Below are positions 46,791 to 57,275 of a DNA stretch of 64,000 nucleotides, piece by piece; position 1 is the stretch's first letter, and each line of letters opens with the position of its first letter. The position numbers and the translations under genes were made by a program. Where the stretch lies: assembly GCA_015501585.1 (NCBI GenBank), contig JADNRY010000153.1, forward strand, positions 88,938-152,937. Reading direction: 5' to 3'. The notes beneath the pieces are model-generated. The model had not been told where the DNA came from, made no database searches, and was given only the letters and a program-made list of their open reading frames with translations. Source of the DNA: Rhodocollybia butyracea (lineage: Eukaryota; Basidiomycota; Agaricomycetes; Agaricales; Omphalotaceae).

Positions 46791-47400
46791 ACCCAAAAAC
46801 CTAGGCAAAACCCAGGCAGCTAGGTCATGACCTTGGGATTTAGGTCATGACCTGGGAATTAGGTCATGACCTAAGAAATTGGTCATGACCTAGGTCAGGT
46901 TGGTCTTTTCCTGGGGTTGGTAGGTCATGGCCTGGGGTGAGATAGGATATGGCCTAGGTGGGGCAGGGCATGGTCTAGGTGAGGGAGGGCATGGTCTAGG
47001 TGAGGGAGGGTATGCTCTAGGAGGAGGAGGGTATAGTCTGGGAGGAGGAGGGTATGGTCTAGGAGGGGGAGATATAGTCTAAGAGGTGTAGGGTGAGAGT
47101 GGAGGATGGTGAGATAGAGAATATAAACAAGAATGAAATATCATAGAATAATGACTTGAAATTTTTAGAAACATATTGGGATTTTTTACAAATCTGTAGA
47201 TTATGAGAAGATTAAGCTAAGTCACAGTGCCCTGTTCTGGGTGGTCAGGGAAGCATGGGACTTACCTGACCTAGCTGATTCAGGTCATGACCTACCTGGT
47301 CTAGGTCATGACCTACCTGACCTAGGTCATGACCTGGGTGAACTAGGTCATGACCTACCTAACCTTGGTCATGACCTACCTGGCCTAGGTCATGACCGAG
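46791..47400. repeat. Array of the palindrome GGTCATGACC
   Basis: Ten exact copies of the 10-bp palindrome GGTCATGACC, mostly as AGGTCATGACCT: four in 46791-46900 and six in 47278-47400. They flank a centre with degenerate forms (CATGGTCTAGG, GGGTATGGTCTAGG) in a G-rich tandem pattern. The stretch starts with CCTAGGCAAAACCCAGG. It has no coding capacity and may be a foldback element or a protein-binding array. Confidence 0.75.
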
Positions 47401-47442
47401 GCCAATTTAAAAAATACTAAATTAGGAAATTTTTCCATTTTT

Positions 47443-47790
47443 GCAGTGGATGAGGTCAAAGCTGTTTTTATTACCAAATAAGGCAATTTTCAAACACCTT
47501 AACCGGTTTTATGTTTTTTTAATAGAGTTAGATACATTTGGAAATTTTTATAAATTACTATATTAGGCAATTTTATTTCAATAGACTTTTATTTCTTAAT
47601 TAGGCAATTTCAAAACTTTTGCAGTAGGTGAGGCCAAAGCTGTTTCCATTGCCTAATTGAGAAGTGACAAATTTGCAGTGGATGAGGTCAAAGCTGATTT
47701 CATTACTTATTTGAAAAATGACAAATCTTTTGCAGTGGATGAGGTCAAAGCTCTTTTCACTACCTAATTAAGAAATGACAAAACTGAACA
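47443..47790. repeat. Tandem repeats around GCAGTGGATGAGGTCAAAGC
   Basis: Four units start at about 47443, 47621, 47675 and 47732, each followed by an AT-rich block with CTAATTGAGAAGTGACAAAT-like sequence. The last three are spaced 54-57 bp. A fifth partial unit (AGTGGATGAGGCCAAAGCTG) lies at about 47948, inside the left arm of the large inverted repeat. Confidence 0.65.
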
Positions 47791-47826
47791 CACAAACTAT
47801 GTACACTCTTTCCCTGAGGACAATAG

Positions 47827-49185
47827 CTTGTGGTAAACATCCAGACCTTTTGTTTATACACAGAATAGGTTGCTCACCTAAAATGAAGCCAATCCTGTGG
47901 TGGGAAGGGGCTGGATTGCAAAATATTTTTTGGATAACCTTTGATTGTAGTGGATGAGGCCAAAGCTGTATGCCCATAAAAGGAAATCAATGAAAAGTGT
48001 TGAGTCTAAAGATTGCTTGATATAACATGCAGATTGGCATGGATAAGGGTGATCCTTTTCATCCCCTGATACCCTGATGTGTTGTCTACCCTTTCTGAGT
48101 CTCAGATATATTTAGATGGCGACTGGGAGATCAGTCTTTATTGATCTTTGAACTTTCTCATCAAAAACCCTCATTTTTTCGAAATTAGAGGATAAGTATC
48201 AGAGCATCCAGGGGAGGGTGGGCAACAGGCTTCTAGGACATTGTACCCTGGTATAATAGGTACATTTAGACGACTCAGGAGTAGCTTATACTATGTTGGG
48301 GGAGTGGGTAATAAGTGATATGTGTCCAATTAGGCATAAATTTCACTTTTTTGCCTGTTAAATCATTGATAGTGGGAGCTGTAGGCAAGAGAAGACTGTC
48401 TAGCTTGGCATATAGCATGCTATGAGTACATAGATTGATATCAGAACCTTTTCCTGACAACCCCTTCCCTTATCTTGATGTACCAGTAGTCCTGGGTTCT
48501 TAAGTGTCTGATACTTGTGTCAAACTTATCATCACATGTTGAACCTCAGATAGTTGGAATATTTTGCTATAGAAATGCTATATCAAGTCCTGGCACACTA
48601 TTCCTCGAGTCTCTCTGCAATCCCTTGCCTACAGCTGCCTCTATTAATGATTTGATGGTCAAAAAAGGGAATTTATGCATACATATACAGAGATCAATTA
48701 TTACCCACTCCCCCAGCATAGTATAAGCTACTCCTGAGTCGTCTAAATGTACCTATTATACCAGGGTACAATGTCCTAGAAGCCTGTGGCCCACCCTCCC
48801 CTGGATGCTCTGATACTTATCCTCTAATTTCGAAAAAATGAGGGTTTTTGATGAGAAAGTTCAAAGATCAATAAAGACTGATCTCCCAGTCGCCATCTAA
48901 ATATATCTGAGACTCAGAAAGGGTAGACAACATATCAGGGTATCAGGGGATGAAAAGGATCACCCTTATCCATGCCAATCTGCATGTTATATCAAGCAAT
49001 CTTTAGACTCAACACTTTTCATTGATTTCCTTTTATGGGCATACAGCTTTGGCCTCATCCACTACAATCAAAGGTTATCCAAAAAATATTTTGCAATCCA
49101 GCCCCTTCCCACCACAGGATTGGCTTCATTTTAGGTGAGCAACCTATTCTATGTATAAACAAAAGGTCTGGATGCTTACCACAAG
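47827..49185. repeat. Large inverted repeat, arms about 560 bp
   Basis: 47827-48390 is mirrored by 48624-49185 with only scattered differences (for example GATGTGTTGTC against GATATGTTGTC). Weaker similarity runs into a 233-bp centre. The same 49-residue reading (MGIQLWPHPLQSKVIQKIF...) appears in both arms on opposite strands. No transposase motif is seen. A transcript through it could fold into a long double-stranded RNA. Confidence 0.85.
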
Positions 49186-49206
49186 GATGCGGTCATCAAG
49201 ATTTTG

Positions 49207-49272
49207 ATTGTATACAGCTCACAGGCGCCCAAATCAAATGTGGCACATGGGCGTCTGTGAGCTGTATACAAT
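49207..49272. repeat. 66-bp hairpin with 24-bp arms
   Basis: Arms ATTGTATACAGCTCACAGGC (then GCCC) and the inverse (one mismatch) surround AAATCAAATGTGGCACAT. The arm start is close to that of the hairpin at 23886-23949 (TTGTAGACAGCTCACAG). Confidence 0.7.
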
Positions 49273-49894
49273 TAAACATTTGATTACCAGATCACATCTA
49301 CTTTACAATATATAAAGTCAGGCTTGAAAAACACAGTTAATAAATTATTTTCATTATGTAAATTGCACCGGTTGACCACCGGTTACCACCGGGTTTGATC
49401 AGTGATGCAGATTCTTCAATTTCCAAGAACCGCAAACTGCACCGGATGCAAACCGCTGCACCGGTGCAACCTTTATTTACCCTCACCGCGGTTCAGTGCA
49501 GTGCGGTTGTCAGTTATCCAACGGTTTGTGCACCGCACTTTAAAACCCTAGCCCAGAGTTTGGTCAAGGACTTTACGGCATCACAGCAGCTAGTGCCAGA
49601 GTTTGCCTAGGAGAGTCTTAGTCTTGTTGTATTGGTTTTGGTTTTGGTTAATTGATTTGGACATACACACCTGGTTCCCTCGTACACTTGTACACCCCAA
49701 CTAGGCTTCTCTCGACTTAGTTCTAAGAGTTGTCTAAGCTTAGTTACCCATGTTAGCGCTACAGTCTTGAATCTGGAGCAGTCACGCGCGTACATCCAAT
49801 ATTACAAGACTTTCCCTTGGGGAATCTCTGACAACCCGCCCTCGCTCCCTTACATATTGATAGTCTGGTTAGGTGCAGTAGTGTTTTTGTTAGG
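49273..49894. other. Unassigned DNA with CACCGG-rich words
   Basis: Between about 49365 and 49545 the sequence is rich in CACCGGT/ACCGC words in both orientations. 49560-49690 is the inverted partner of 44980-45130. No gene was supported. Confidence 0.35.
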
Positions 49895-51053
49895 TTGTTT
49901 TATAGCACCTTTCGCATACCTACACGTAAATACCCAAATACCGGAAACCTTCATCTGGCATGGCAGTATGCCAAAAGTCTGGCTCATCACAATTGCTTCA
50001 AGCAGATGCTTCGGGTTTCTGTTGTGGTCTTTGATCTTCTCATTGAGTTGATTAAAGATCACACAGTCTTTCACAATGACTCAAACAATGCATAAGCTGC
50101 AGTTGATATCCAGCCTGCTGTGACTCTATACTGTATGGGTCACAATGGAAATGCAGTCTCTGTAAAAGAAGTTGCACGGAACTGTGGCATTTCCGAAGGA
50201 TCTGTCGAGAATTACACAGAGCGCTGTCTCAAGGCTCTGATTTCTCTTCATGATATATTTGTGAGGCCAGTGACTCCAGATGAAAAGGAAGCTGAGAAGC
50301 AGTGGGTTGAGGAACAAGTAGGATTTGAAGGGCTCTGGCGAGATGGATGGCTTATGTATGATGGCACCATTGTACCTGTCTATGCTTGTCCAGGTTTCAA
50401 GGGGATGCATATTATACTCGCAAAGCAAATTATGGTTTAAATGTTCAGGTGAGTAACATTTGTGTTTGATCTATTAGTTTCTCTTACTTGTTTCCACTCT
50501 TTAGATTGGCAATACTCCCTCAAATCTACATATCATTGACTAATCTCATGGATATACTGGATCGGCCCATGATGCAGCTGCTTTTGAGCATACTGCTGCT
50601 GCAAAACATCCAGAGTGGCTATTCCAAGACGAAGAGTTTGCTTGGGCAGATTCTGCATACTCACTCACAAGGTGAATGATTCCAGTCCATAAGGAACCCG
50701 CTAATAGTGTATGGGAGAATGCACGGTTTGATAAACTTGTTTCGCATCTTTGTGTCAGGTCAGAACATTGTATGGGGGCATTGAAGGGACAGTTTCCAGC
50801 ATTGCGAGGTTTGCGAGTTGCGATTAATAGCCAAGAGGACCATGAAAAGGCTTTGCACTGGATTACTGTTGCTATCATCCTGCATAATCTGATTATAGAT
50901 ATAGAGGGCATAGAACAAGTCGAAGAATTTAGGGGAGCACATAGACAAAGAGAAGAGCAAGAGGATGGAGAAAATATGGAGGAGGGCTATATGGTAGAGT
51001 ATAATGGTCCAACTGAAGGGATGAAGCGGGCAAAGCAAAATGGCAACACCTAA
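49895..51053 (+). pseudogene. PIF/Harbinger-type transposase, degenerate
   Basis: The readable order is HHNCFKQMLRVSVVVFDLLI and IKDHTVFHN; then VTLYCMGHNGNAVSVKEVAR, GISEGSVENYTERCLKALIS (helix-turn-helix-like); LMYDGTIVPVYACPGF; YYTRKANYGLNVQ; an intron at about 50450-50504; GYTGSAHDAAAFEH; FAWADSAYSLTR; and RSEHCMGALKGQFPALRG followed by ILHNLI. The catalytic DDE is likely in DGT, ADSAY and RSEH. Lesions: TAA at 50093-50095, a frameshift near 50395, a TAA in the IIDYSHG position near 50539 and a TGA near 50682. The acidic C-terminal tail ends at 51053. The companion gene lies convergently at 51108-52374. Confidence 0.8.
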
Positions 51054-51107
51054 TTAAAGAATTGCTAGAATATTGTTTGGTATCTGATAATTTTGAGTAA
51101 CCAAAAA

Positions 51108-52374
51108 TTAATCATCAGAATCAGGGAGCACAGCATCATCATCCTCGATGTCCCACCCAGGAGATTGGTTGCGAACAGGTAGGGAAGAACCTCCTGCTCT
51201 CACACCAACCGTATCATAAACCTGCTCCAATTTCATAAGCTCTTCTTTCAGCTCCTCCTTATTATAAATTCAAAGCTTTGCCAAATCAGCAAGACTTTTT
51301 TTTGCAAGAGGCATTAGAGTTCCAGCGGCTGCACTGGCCGCCGCCGAGCTTTTTGAAAGTGGAGTTGATGTTTTGGTACCAGAACAGACTGGTAAGTTCT
51401 CCTTGGTGTTGGGAAGCAGGCCCTGAGGCTTTGGAGTCGAGGAGTTTCCACCTGCAGCAGTTGAAAGGGGTGCAGATGCTTGAGAAGATGGAGGAGTGAA
51501 GCCAGCAGCTGAGGTAGATAAAGAAAATGAACCAAGTGCTTGAGGTCCAAGGTCACTCAGTGATCCATTCAAGAACAAGACCATGGACCATCAGCCGGAG
51601 CGGCAGCAGACAAACTAAAGTTATCATCAAAGACCTGGGAGTCCACATCACCCTCATCGAAAAGCTGGGTGCGCTCGCTCATGATTGGATTTGGATCCAC
51701 AGCGCGGCTGTCATTGTAAACAACAGATCGGCCATGCGGCCCCACACCAGTGGTAACAACAGGTGGGACCACATTTGGGCGTGTGTGTAGCATCTCATGA
51801 AGGCAAGGAAAACAGCGGAAAATCCTTCCTTATCACATCTATGACATTTGTTAGCAGTTACGATGTGTATAATTTATGTCTTCTTACCCCAGAGATTGAC
51901 AGCCCATTGGGGTGTAGTTTTGTCAGGACCTTTCGCGCCAACGGCTGGACCTTTGTTGGCAAGAACTTGACTCTGAGGTACCTCATCATTGCCACCAACA
52001 CCTCCTCCAGTAGCCTTCAGTCGTTTGACATGTTTGCGGTAGATACCGATGATCCTATGTCATTCCAATGCATAAAAATGATTGAATGAGAGATAGTAAT
52101 CACGTACGATCTCCAGTGTGCTTCGACGCGCTTTCCAATAGTTGCTACATCTTGTGCAGACTCTTCTGGGAAGATGGCAAGTGCAATCTGGCAAAAAACC
52201 TTTGTTTTGGAATCAGCACTTGTGTTCTGCAGAGTTTAAAGTTAGTTAGAGTAGAATAACATCTGATAAGCATCCATACCTCGCCTGGTTCCTTCCCAAG
52301 GATGACCTTTGAATCTCATTCAGCAGGCTCCATTCAGCTGCACCGTTATCCCCTTTCCAATTGAGTTGCTTCAT
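51108..52374 (-). pseudogene. Harbinger companion protein gene (SANT/Myb-like), degenerate
   Basis: Harbinger elements need a DNA-binding partner encoded beside the transposase. On the minus strand: MKQLNWKGDNGAAEWSLLNE; after an intron SKTKVFCQIALAIFPEESAQ with GKRVEAHWR; after another intron YRKHVKRLKATGGGVGGNDE and TTPQWAVNLW; then a Ser/Pro/Ala-rich segment; and a C-terminus KEELKEELMKLEQVYDTVGV ending PDSDD at 51108. A TGA after SLADLAKL (about 51270) and a frame change near 51580 break it. It is assigned by position and by the KVFCQIALAIFP/EAHWR pattern. Confidence 0.65.
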
Positions 52375-52519
52375 GGTCTCCTTCTTTTACTTGGGCATTA
52401 TAAATAGTAAAGAGCGTGGAGATTAGGATAGATTAGAAGAAGAACGAAAGGAACAAACAAGTACACAATAAACTATGGTAGGTCACAAACAGTCACATTG
52501 CAGTCACCCTCGGTCATGA

Positions 52520-53191
52520 TCATCTGACAAAATTGCGGCTTTTCTTAGCGCTGGAAATTGGAGCTGCAATTTCAACTTTGAACGTCCCTAGTTTGTCAAT
52601 GGGGATTCCGTCGTCATTGAACCCTACCATCTGGTCAGGGAATGCATCCGGTATTGTGCCGGATGTTCTGAGACTATAGTTATGTTGTCTCTGAATCGCT
52701 ACATGAGTTTCCCAATTGCTTGCTATCCTGTTCGGGAGCGGCATACTAGGCGATCTTATCACCGTCAGTGCAGTATTACTCTGCACTTCATTTATCTGTG
52801 GTACCTTTGCCGGTACTACTAATGGAGATGCCTGTACTGTCGTAGCTGGCGGTGTTTGTAGTACTACTGTTTGTGGTACTGTTTGTTGTGGTATTACTGG
52901 TGGGATCACCGTAGTAATTGGCTCTTTCTTTACAGGAACCTTTGGTTTAGCGGGTACTTTTTGTACTGGCTGTGTAGTAGTTACCAGAGGTAACCACTGT
53001 GGTGCAGGTGGTACTACTGTATGTAGTACCATTGTACTTGGACCAGGTCCTTGCATGTTTTGTTGACTAAAGACTTGCGTCGTTGTCTGTGTTTGCGCCA
53101 TGCATACCGTTACCGGTGCTGGTGGCGCTATCATTTTCATTTGTATTTCTTTGATTACCCAAGTTTGAGCATAGTCTGAGGTGCATAGCAC
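52520..53191 (-). CDS. Hypothetical Pro/Val/Thr/Gln-rich protein
   Basis: An uninterrupted 223-codon minus-strand frame. The middle is low complexity (QWLPLVTTTQPVQKVPAKPK, then further TV/PP/TTV repeats). The C-terminus is more ordered (NRIASNWETHVAIQRQHNYS, then FPDQMVGFNDDGIPIDKLGT). I do not recognise it. It could be a gag-like or accessory protein of a mobile element, or the remains of a longer gene. Confidence 0.4.
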   Translation of the reverse strand: MLCTSDYAQTWVIKEIQMKMIAPPAPVTVCMAQTQTTTQVFSQQNMQGPGPSTMVLHTVVPPAPQWLPLVTTTQPVQKVPAKPKVPVKKEPITTVIPPVIPQQTVPQTVVLQTPPATTVQASPLVVPAKVPQINEVQSNTALTVIRSPSMPLPNRIASNWETHVAIQRQHNYSLRTSGTIPDAFPDQMVGFNDDGIPIDKLGTFKVEIAAPISSAKKSRNFVR

Positions 53192-53199
53192 ACTCTATG

Positions 53200-53640
53200 C
53201 CTGTTTTATTTCCTGAAAATCGCATTTTTTGGCAGAATCCATACAGATCAGGGTATACCATCGCTTCAGGTGCTGCATAAATCGTTCTTGCATATGGCAA
53301 AGACTAATACTATGTAGTACAGTCTATATTTGACGTCTTAGCCCCCTGGCTACTCTTAAGGCCCCAATATTCCATGATAATTCCTCAAAAAATCGAGTTT
53401 TGAGGCATAATCAGTAAAGATCAGTGTATACCATCGCATCTGGTGCCATATAAGTGATCCTTGGACACGGATCGAGTGTATACTATGTTGGAGAGTATAC
53501 CTACCGAGGCTTGGGGTCCTACCTGCGCTTAGACACTCATTATTAGTATTTAATTCCTCAAAAATGCGAATTTTGATGGTTACTCACCATTGATCACTCC
53601 ATGTACATATTCCTGCCCACATATTGCCAAATATAACACC
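53200..53640. repeat. Three degenerate direct repeats of about 170 bp
   Basis: Similar blocks start near 53208, 53380 and 53550. They share ATTCCTCAAAAAATCG-like sequence, then GATCAGGGTATACCATCGC or a variant, then a CATAT(T/A)GCCAA or CCATATAAG ending. The origin is unknown. Confidence 0.45.
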
Positions 53641-53705
53641 TGGAGGGCGTAGCTAGCATACTACACCACTAAAATGGTTCGACGCCGTCAGGATATACTG
53701 ATGGC

Positions 53706-54170
53706 CACTACGGGAAGAAAAAACAATTAATTTGATTGTTTGAGACAATCATTTTTTGAAAAAAACAATCATTTAGATGTTTTTTTTGCCAAACACTCAT
53801 TTTGATTGTCTTCAGCAAACAATCATTTAGAGTGTCCAAAATTAAGGCAATCATTTAGAGTGCCTACTATTTAAGGACAATCATTTAGATTGCCTTGAGA
53901 AAACCATCATTTAGAGTGCCCAATTAAGACAATCATTCAGAGTGCCTACCATCTGAGGACAATCATTTAGATTGCCCTGAGCAAACCATCATTTAGAGTG
54001 CCCAATTAAGACAATCATTCAGAGTGCCTACCATCTGAGGACAATCATTTGAATTGCCTTGAGCAAATTATCATTTAAAATGTCCAAAATTAAGACGATC
54101 ATTCAGAGTGCCTACTATTGCAGCCAATCATTTGGAATGTAACAGTTCTCCAAGACAATCATTTAACTGA
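53706..54170 (+). mobile_element. CACTA-type end with about 16 subterminal repeats
   Basis: CACTACGGGAAGAAAAAACA at 53706 is followed by about sixteen copies of a word near CAATCATTTAGAGTGCC in one orientation, with an 80-bp higher-order unit present twice (about 53905-54065). Terminus plus repeated subterminal words is the pattern of CACTA elements. No transposase lies directly to the right and no right terminus was found, so the element is truncated or split. Confidence 0.7.
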
Positions 54171-54499
54171 TGTCAGGCTACTAGAGCAATGGTAATTTAT
54201 TCAATCCTCAGAAAAAGTGGAATCTACATAGTACAAGACCAATAAGTACAGTTTACAATTCTATGATCTGCCCAAGATCTGCCTGGTACATACATTGAAC
54301 TCACTACAGCAGCCCCTTCCCTCAAGTCTGTGACAATAGTGTTGTAAATATCTCTGAAGTAAGCAATGAGGCTTGAGGAAAAGATGATACTAGATTGGAG
54401 AACTGTAGGTACTAGTTAGTAGTGGCCTCAGAGGAGTCCGAGGCCTTATATACTGTGCACAATACTAAATATTTCCAAGATAGCCCAGTACATATGAAG

Positions 54500-54885
54500 T
54501 GTCATAGGTAACCTGGGCAATAGGGACTCGGAGCCGTGAGGCTCCTACACTGGTAGATTGGAGACTTTGATATGCCAAGGGGGTATCAAAAAAATAATTA
54601 ATTACACGATGCCGAAAAACATTTTAAGGCTTCTGGTGGGCCAACCAACCACGTGCTCGCAGATCTGCCTTATATAGTAATAATCATATCTGTGATGTGT
54701 CATGTCATTACAAATCAAGATAAGATATGACTATGTGTTCTGTTACCTATCATACTACAGTACAGGTACTACTAGATATATCTACCGGGTCTGTAAGTAG
54801 CTGAGTAAGTAAATCGGTAAGCGACATCGGAGGAATATCAGTGCCGGATTGACATGATGTCATCATCGGATCAGCAACTACAACA
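54500..54885 (+). repeat. Solo LTR, family A, copy 2 (TSD TGAAG)
   Basis: 386 bp from TGTCATAGGTAACC to AACTACAACA, flanked by a perfect TGAAG (54495-54499 and 54886-54890). It shares GGGACTCGGAGCCGTGAGGC and the last 110 bp with copies at 5762 and 56804. Its middle (about 54560-54760) differs and is longer. Confidence 0.85.
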
Positions 54886-55029
54886 TGAAGCACCAATGGT
54901 CAATGATTGGTAAGTATCCTGGAGTTGTATAATGTCGGTTACAGGTGATCAAAGCGTTACATGCAACACTCCCCTCAACTCCAGGAATCTAAAAGGCAAA
55001 ATCAGGCTCAATATAATATTATTGAATGC

Positions 55030-56785
55030 GATGGCAGAGAAGAAATCACACTGTACACAGACAGACCTTAGTTTCAATCCCATACTTGGTTAATGTATCC
55101 CAAACTGTTTCAGCCATATTACTGCCAGAATGTTCGCCTTGAAGCTCTCTGAAGTCAATGAGAATTTCCTCTAAAAAGACATCAGTATTTGTACCCAATA
55201 AATGCTAAGATTTTGCTCACCTAGTCTGCCATCATTGGTGATATAGTGGGCAACAATTGCTATGAAAGCAAACCTGTTCGGTGATGTCCATGCATCAAGA
55301 GAGATAGAAATTCTTGATTCCAGTTCCTACTTACAAGTGAAAATTTATTTCAGAGCATTTTATTTGACATACCTCAAACATCTGTCGAAGGCTCTCTACA
55401 GTGCTCTCAAACATCCGCATAACACGGCGGCTAACAGTAGTACTGCTTGGAATATGCAATATGCTACTACCATGATGTGTATAGTTGAGTAAGGCCTTGA
55501 ACTCGGGTTTTTCGACCTCATCAAATGGCTGATCACAACTTACAAGCAATAATCCATTCAAGCAAGAGCGACTCAAACTTTGCTTGGTCCCAAGGACCCT
55601 GTTTGTAGTGGTGAGGAAAGTGCTATGTGCAGAGCCTGAGAAACAACTTACTGCTGCTTTTCGAGCTTGTGCATCAAATGCGGCTTGGATATTGTATGAG
55701 ACTGTCTCAAGCTTACCAAGGAATGCAGTGGCAGATTGAGCATCAAGAGTCGTCTTCCCACATGCGATGTTGACTTCCTCTGCAGTGGGGATTTTTTTCT
55801 GTTGGTGCAACACCTCCCAAAGACGATACATTGGTGGGAAATGATTTTTTAGATGCATGGTGAGACCTGAGAGACTTGTAGTCAGTACGTGAATGAGAAT
55901 AAGAATATGAACATACCATTCAAAGATGACTTCATTGCTTTTGTAATTGTTAGTGTTTTGCGCTTACCGTGGAAGCACTTGTAATGTTTGTCGCCCGGGG
56001 TGCCAGGATCACCAGCTTCATTACGATCCACAAGCTCAAAGAAAAGGTAGATGGGGTTCGAGGTTTTTGACTTCTTCTTTGACAATATTTAACACAGTGA
56101 GTTATCAAGAGAGTATAACTTACATTTGTAGAGACAGAAAATTGGCGGGGAGCCTCCTCATCCTCAACTTCTCCTAGTGTTACTGACCCTTTCTGCGTTT
56201 TAGTGGATGCATTTCGGGTGCTTTGGGACCGAAGCTTTGCCTTCCCTTTGTCATTTCCACCACGCTCGGGAATAGTTTCTGATGAAAGAGAGTTTGCAAG
56301 CTACAATATTTAGGTAAGTTGCCGCGAGCCATTAGATGTATGAACTGACCTCCTCGTTTGTGATGTCCACTGACTTGTCCGAGTCACTTGAGTCAACAAC
56401 TGACCCATCATCCGTTGAGTATTCACCGCCATCACTCTCATCAGCTTTTCCCGGTGTTTTGGCTTTTCGTCGTCGACGCGCACGTTTGCGGGGTCGCGTT
56501 GGGAGTATTGGATTCCCATCTGAGTCGTTCTCTTTCTGTTCTTCCTCCATTGCTGCAGTCATACGGCTGCTCCGGGTTCGATTCCGCTTTCGTGAAGGTG
56601 CTTGCCATACATTGTGTTAACTGTTGCTTCTCGAGTTGTGCAGAATGCATACCTTTGGAAGAAGACTGTCCTGTGATAGGATTATCGGACTCGTCACCGG
56701 CCGAGTTGTAGAATTTGATGTTGCTGGCATCTTTCAGTGAGCCATTTGCATTGAGAGCGACTCCTTGAGGAGCTAGATCAGGCAT
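55030..56785 (-). pseudogene. hAT-type transposase, N-terminal and middle part
   Basis: On the minus strand: a Lys/Arg-rich, acidic N-terminus (RPRKRARRRRKAKTPGKADE); a degenerate BED-like segment (HYKCFHGKRKTLTITKAMKS); HLKNHFPPMYRLWEVLHQQK; EKPEFKALLNYTHHGSSILH; RRVMRMFESTVESLRQMFE; then SRISISLDAWTSPNRFAFIA with IVAHYITNDGRL, and after an intron EEILIDFRELQGEHSGSNMA. LDAWTSPN is the typical start of the hAT catalytic fold. The rest of the catalytic domain and the C-terminal dimerisation region are missing; the solo LTR at 54500 lies beyond. A source of hAT activity once existed here, but no link to the two non-autonomous copies is shown. Confidence 0.7.
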
Positions 56786-56803
56786 AAGTAGGTATCTTAA
56801 GTC

Positions 56804-57059
56804 TGTCGCAGGTATTCGGCGCAGTGGGGACTCGGAGCTGTGAGGCTCTCACAGGAGATTGGGAATACAAGTGCTCTATATGCTCTTATACTACTTGGCT
56901 CATACCTGGCCTTATATACTACAGTACGGGTACTCTACAAGGTGTCTACCGGGTCTGTAAGTATTAGTAAGTAGCTTGGTAAGTGAAACAGTAAGCTACA
57001 TCGGAAGAGAATCAGTACCGGATTGACATGATGTCATCGTTGGATCGGCAACTACAACA
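56804..57059 (+). repeat. Solo LTR, family A, copy 3 (TSD AAGTC)
   Basis: 256 bp from TGTCGCAGGTATTCGG to AACTACAACA, flanked by a perfect AAGTC (56799-56803 and 57060-57064). It is very similar to copy 1 at 5762 throughout. It sits just upstream of the hAT remnant. Confidence 0.88.
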
Positions 57060-57104
57060 AAGTCAGATATCGTGTTCATTACCTCCTCCAAGCATGGATT
57101 AAAT

Positions 57105-57275
57105 TCTAGATGCCGTATGTACGGCCGTCACGGCCGTGTTTCCACAGCCGTATACGGCTATATCCCGTACCACCTCCCGTACCGTACATGCCCCAACTTG
57201 GGTCCCAACGGTTACGGTGTCGTATCCGTATAAACCGACCGTATAAGCCGTATATACGGTTCCGGTGCAGAGCCC
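57105..57275. repeat. Cluster of CCGTATACGG-like palindromes
   Basis: Within about 170 bp the words CCGTATAC, ACGGCCGT, CCGTACC, CCGTATAA and CCGTATATACGG occur repeatedly in both orientations. It may be a small degenerate MITE, but no clear termini were found. Confidence 0.4.

Noticed and set aside
52716..53066. Plus-strand Cys/Gly/Thr-rich open frame
   Set aside because: It is antisense to the longer Pro/Val/Thr-rich frame at 52520-53191, and its composition is explained by the GTAGTACTAC-type repeats. I could not support either as expressed, but kept the longer one.
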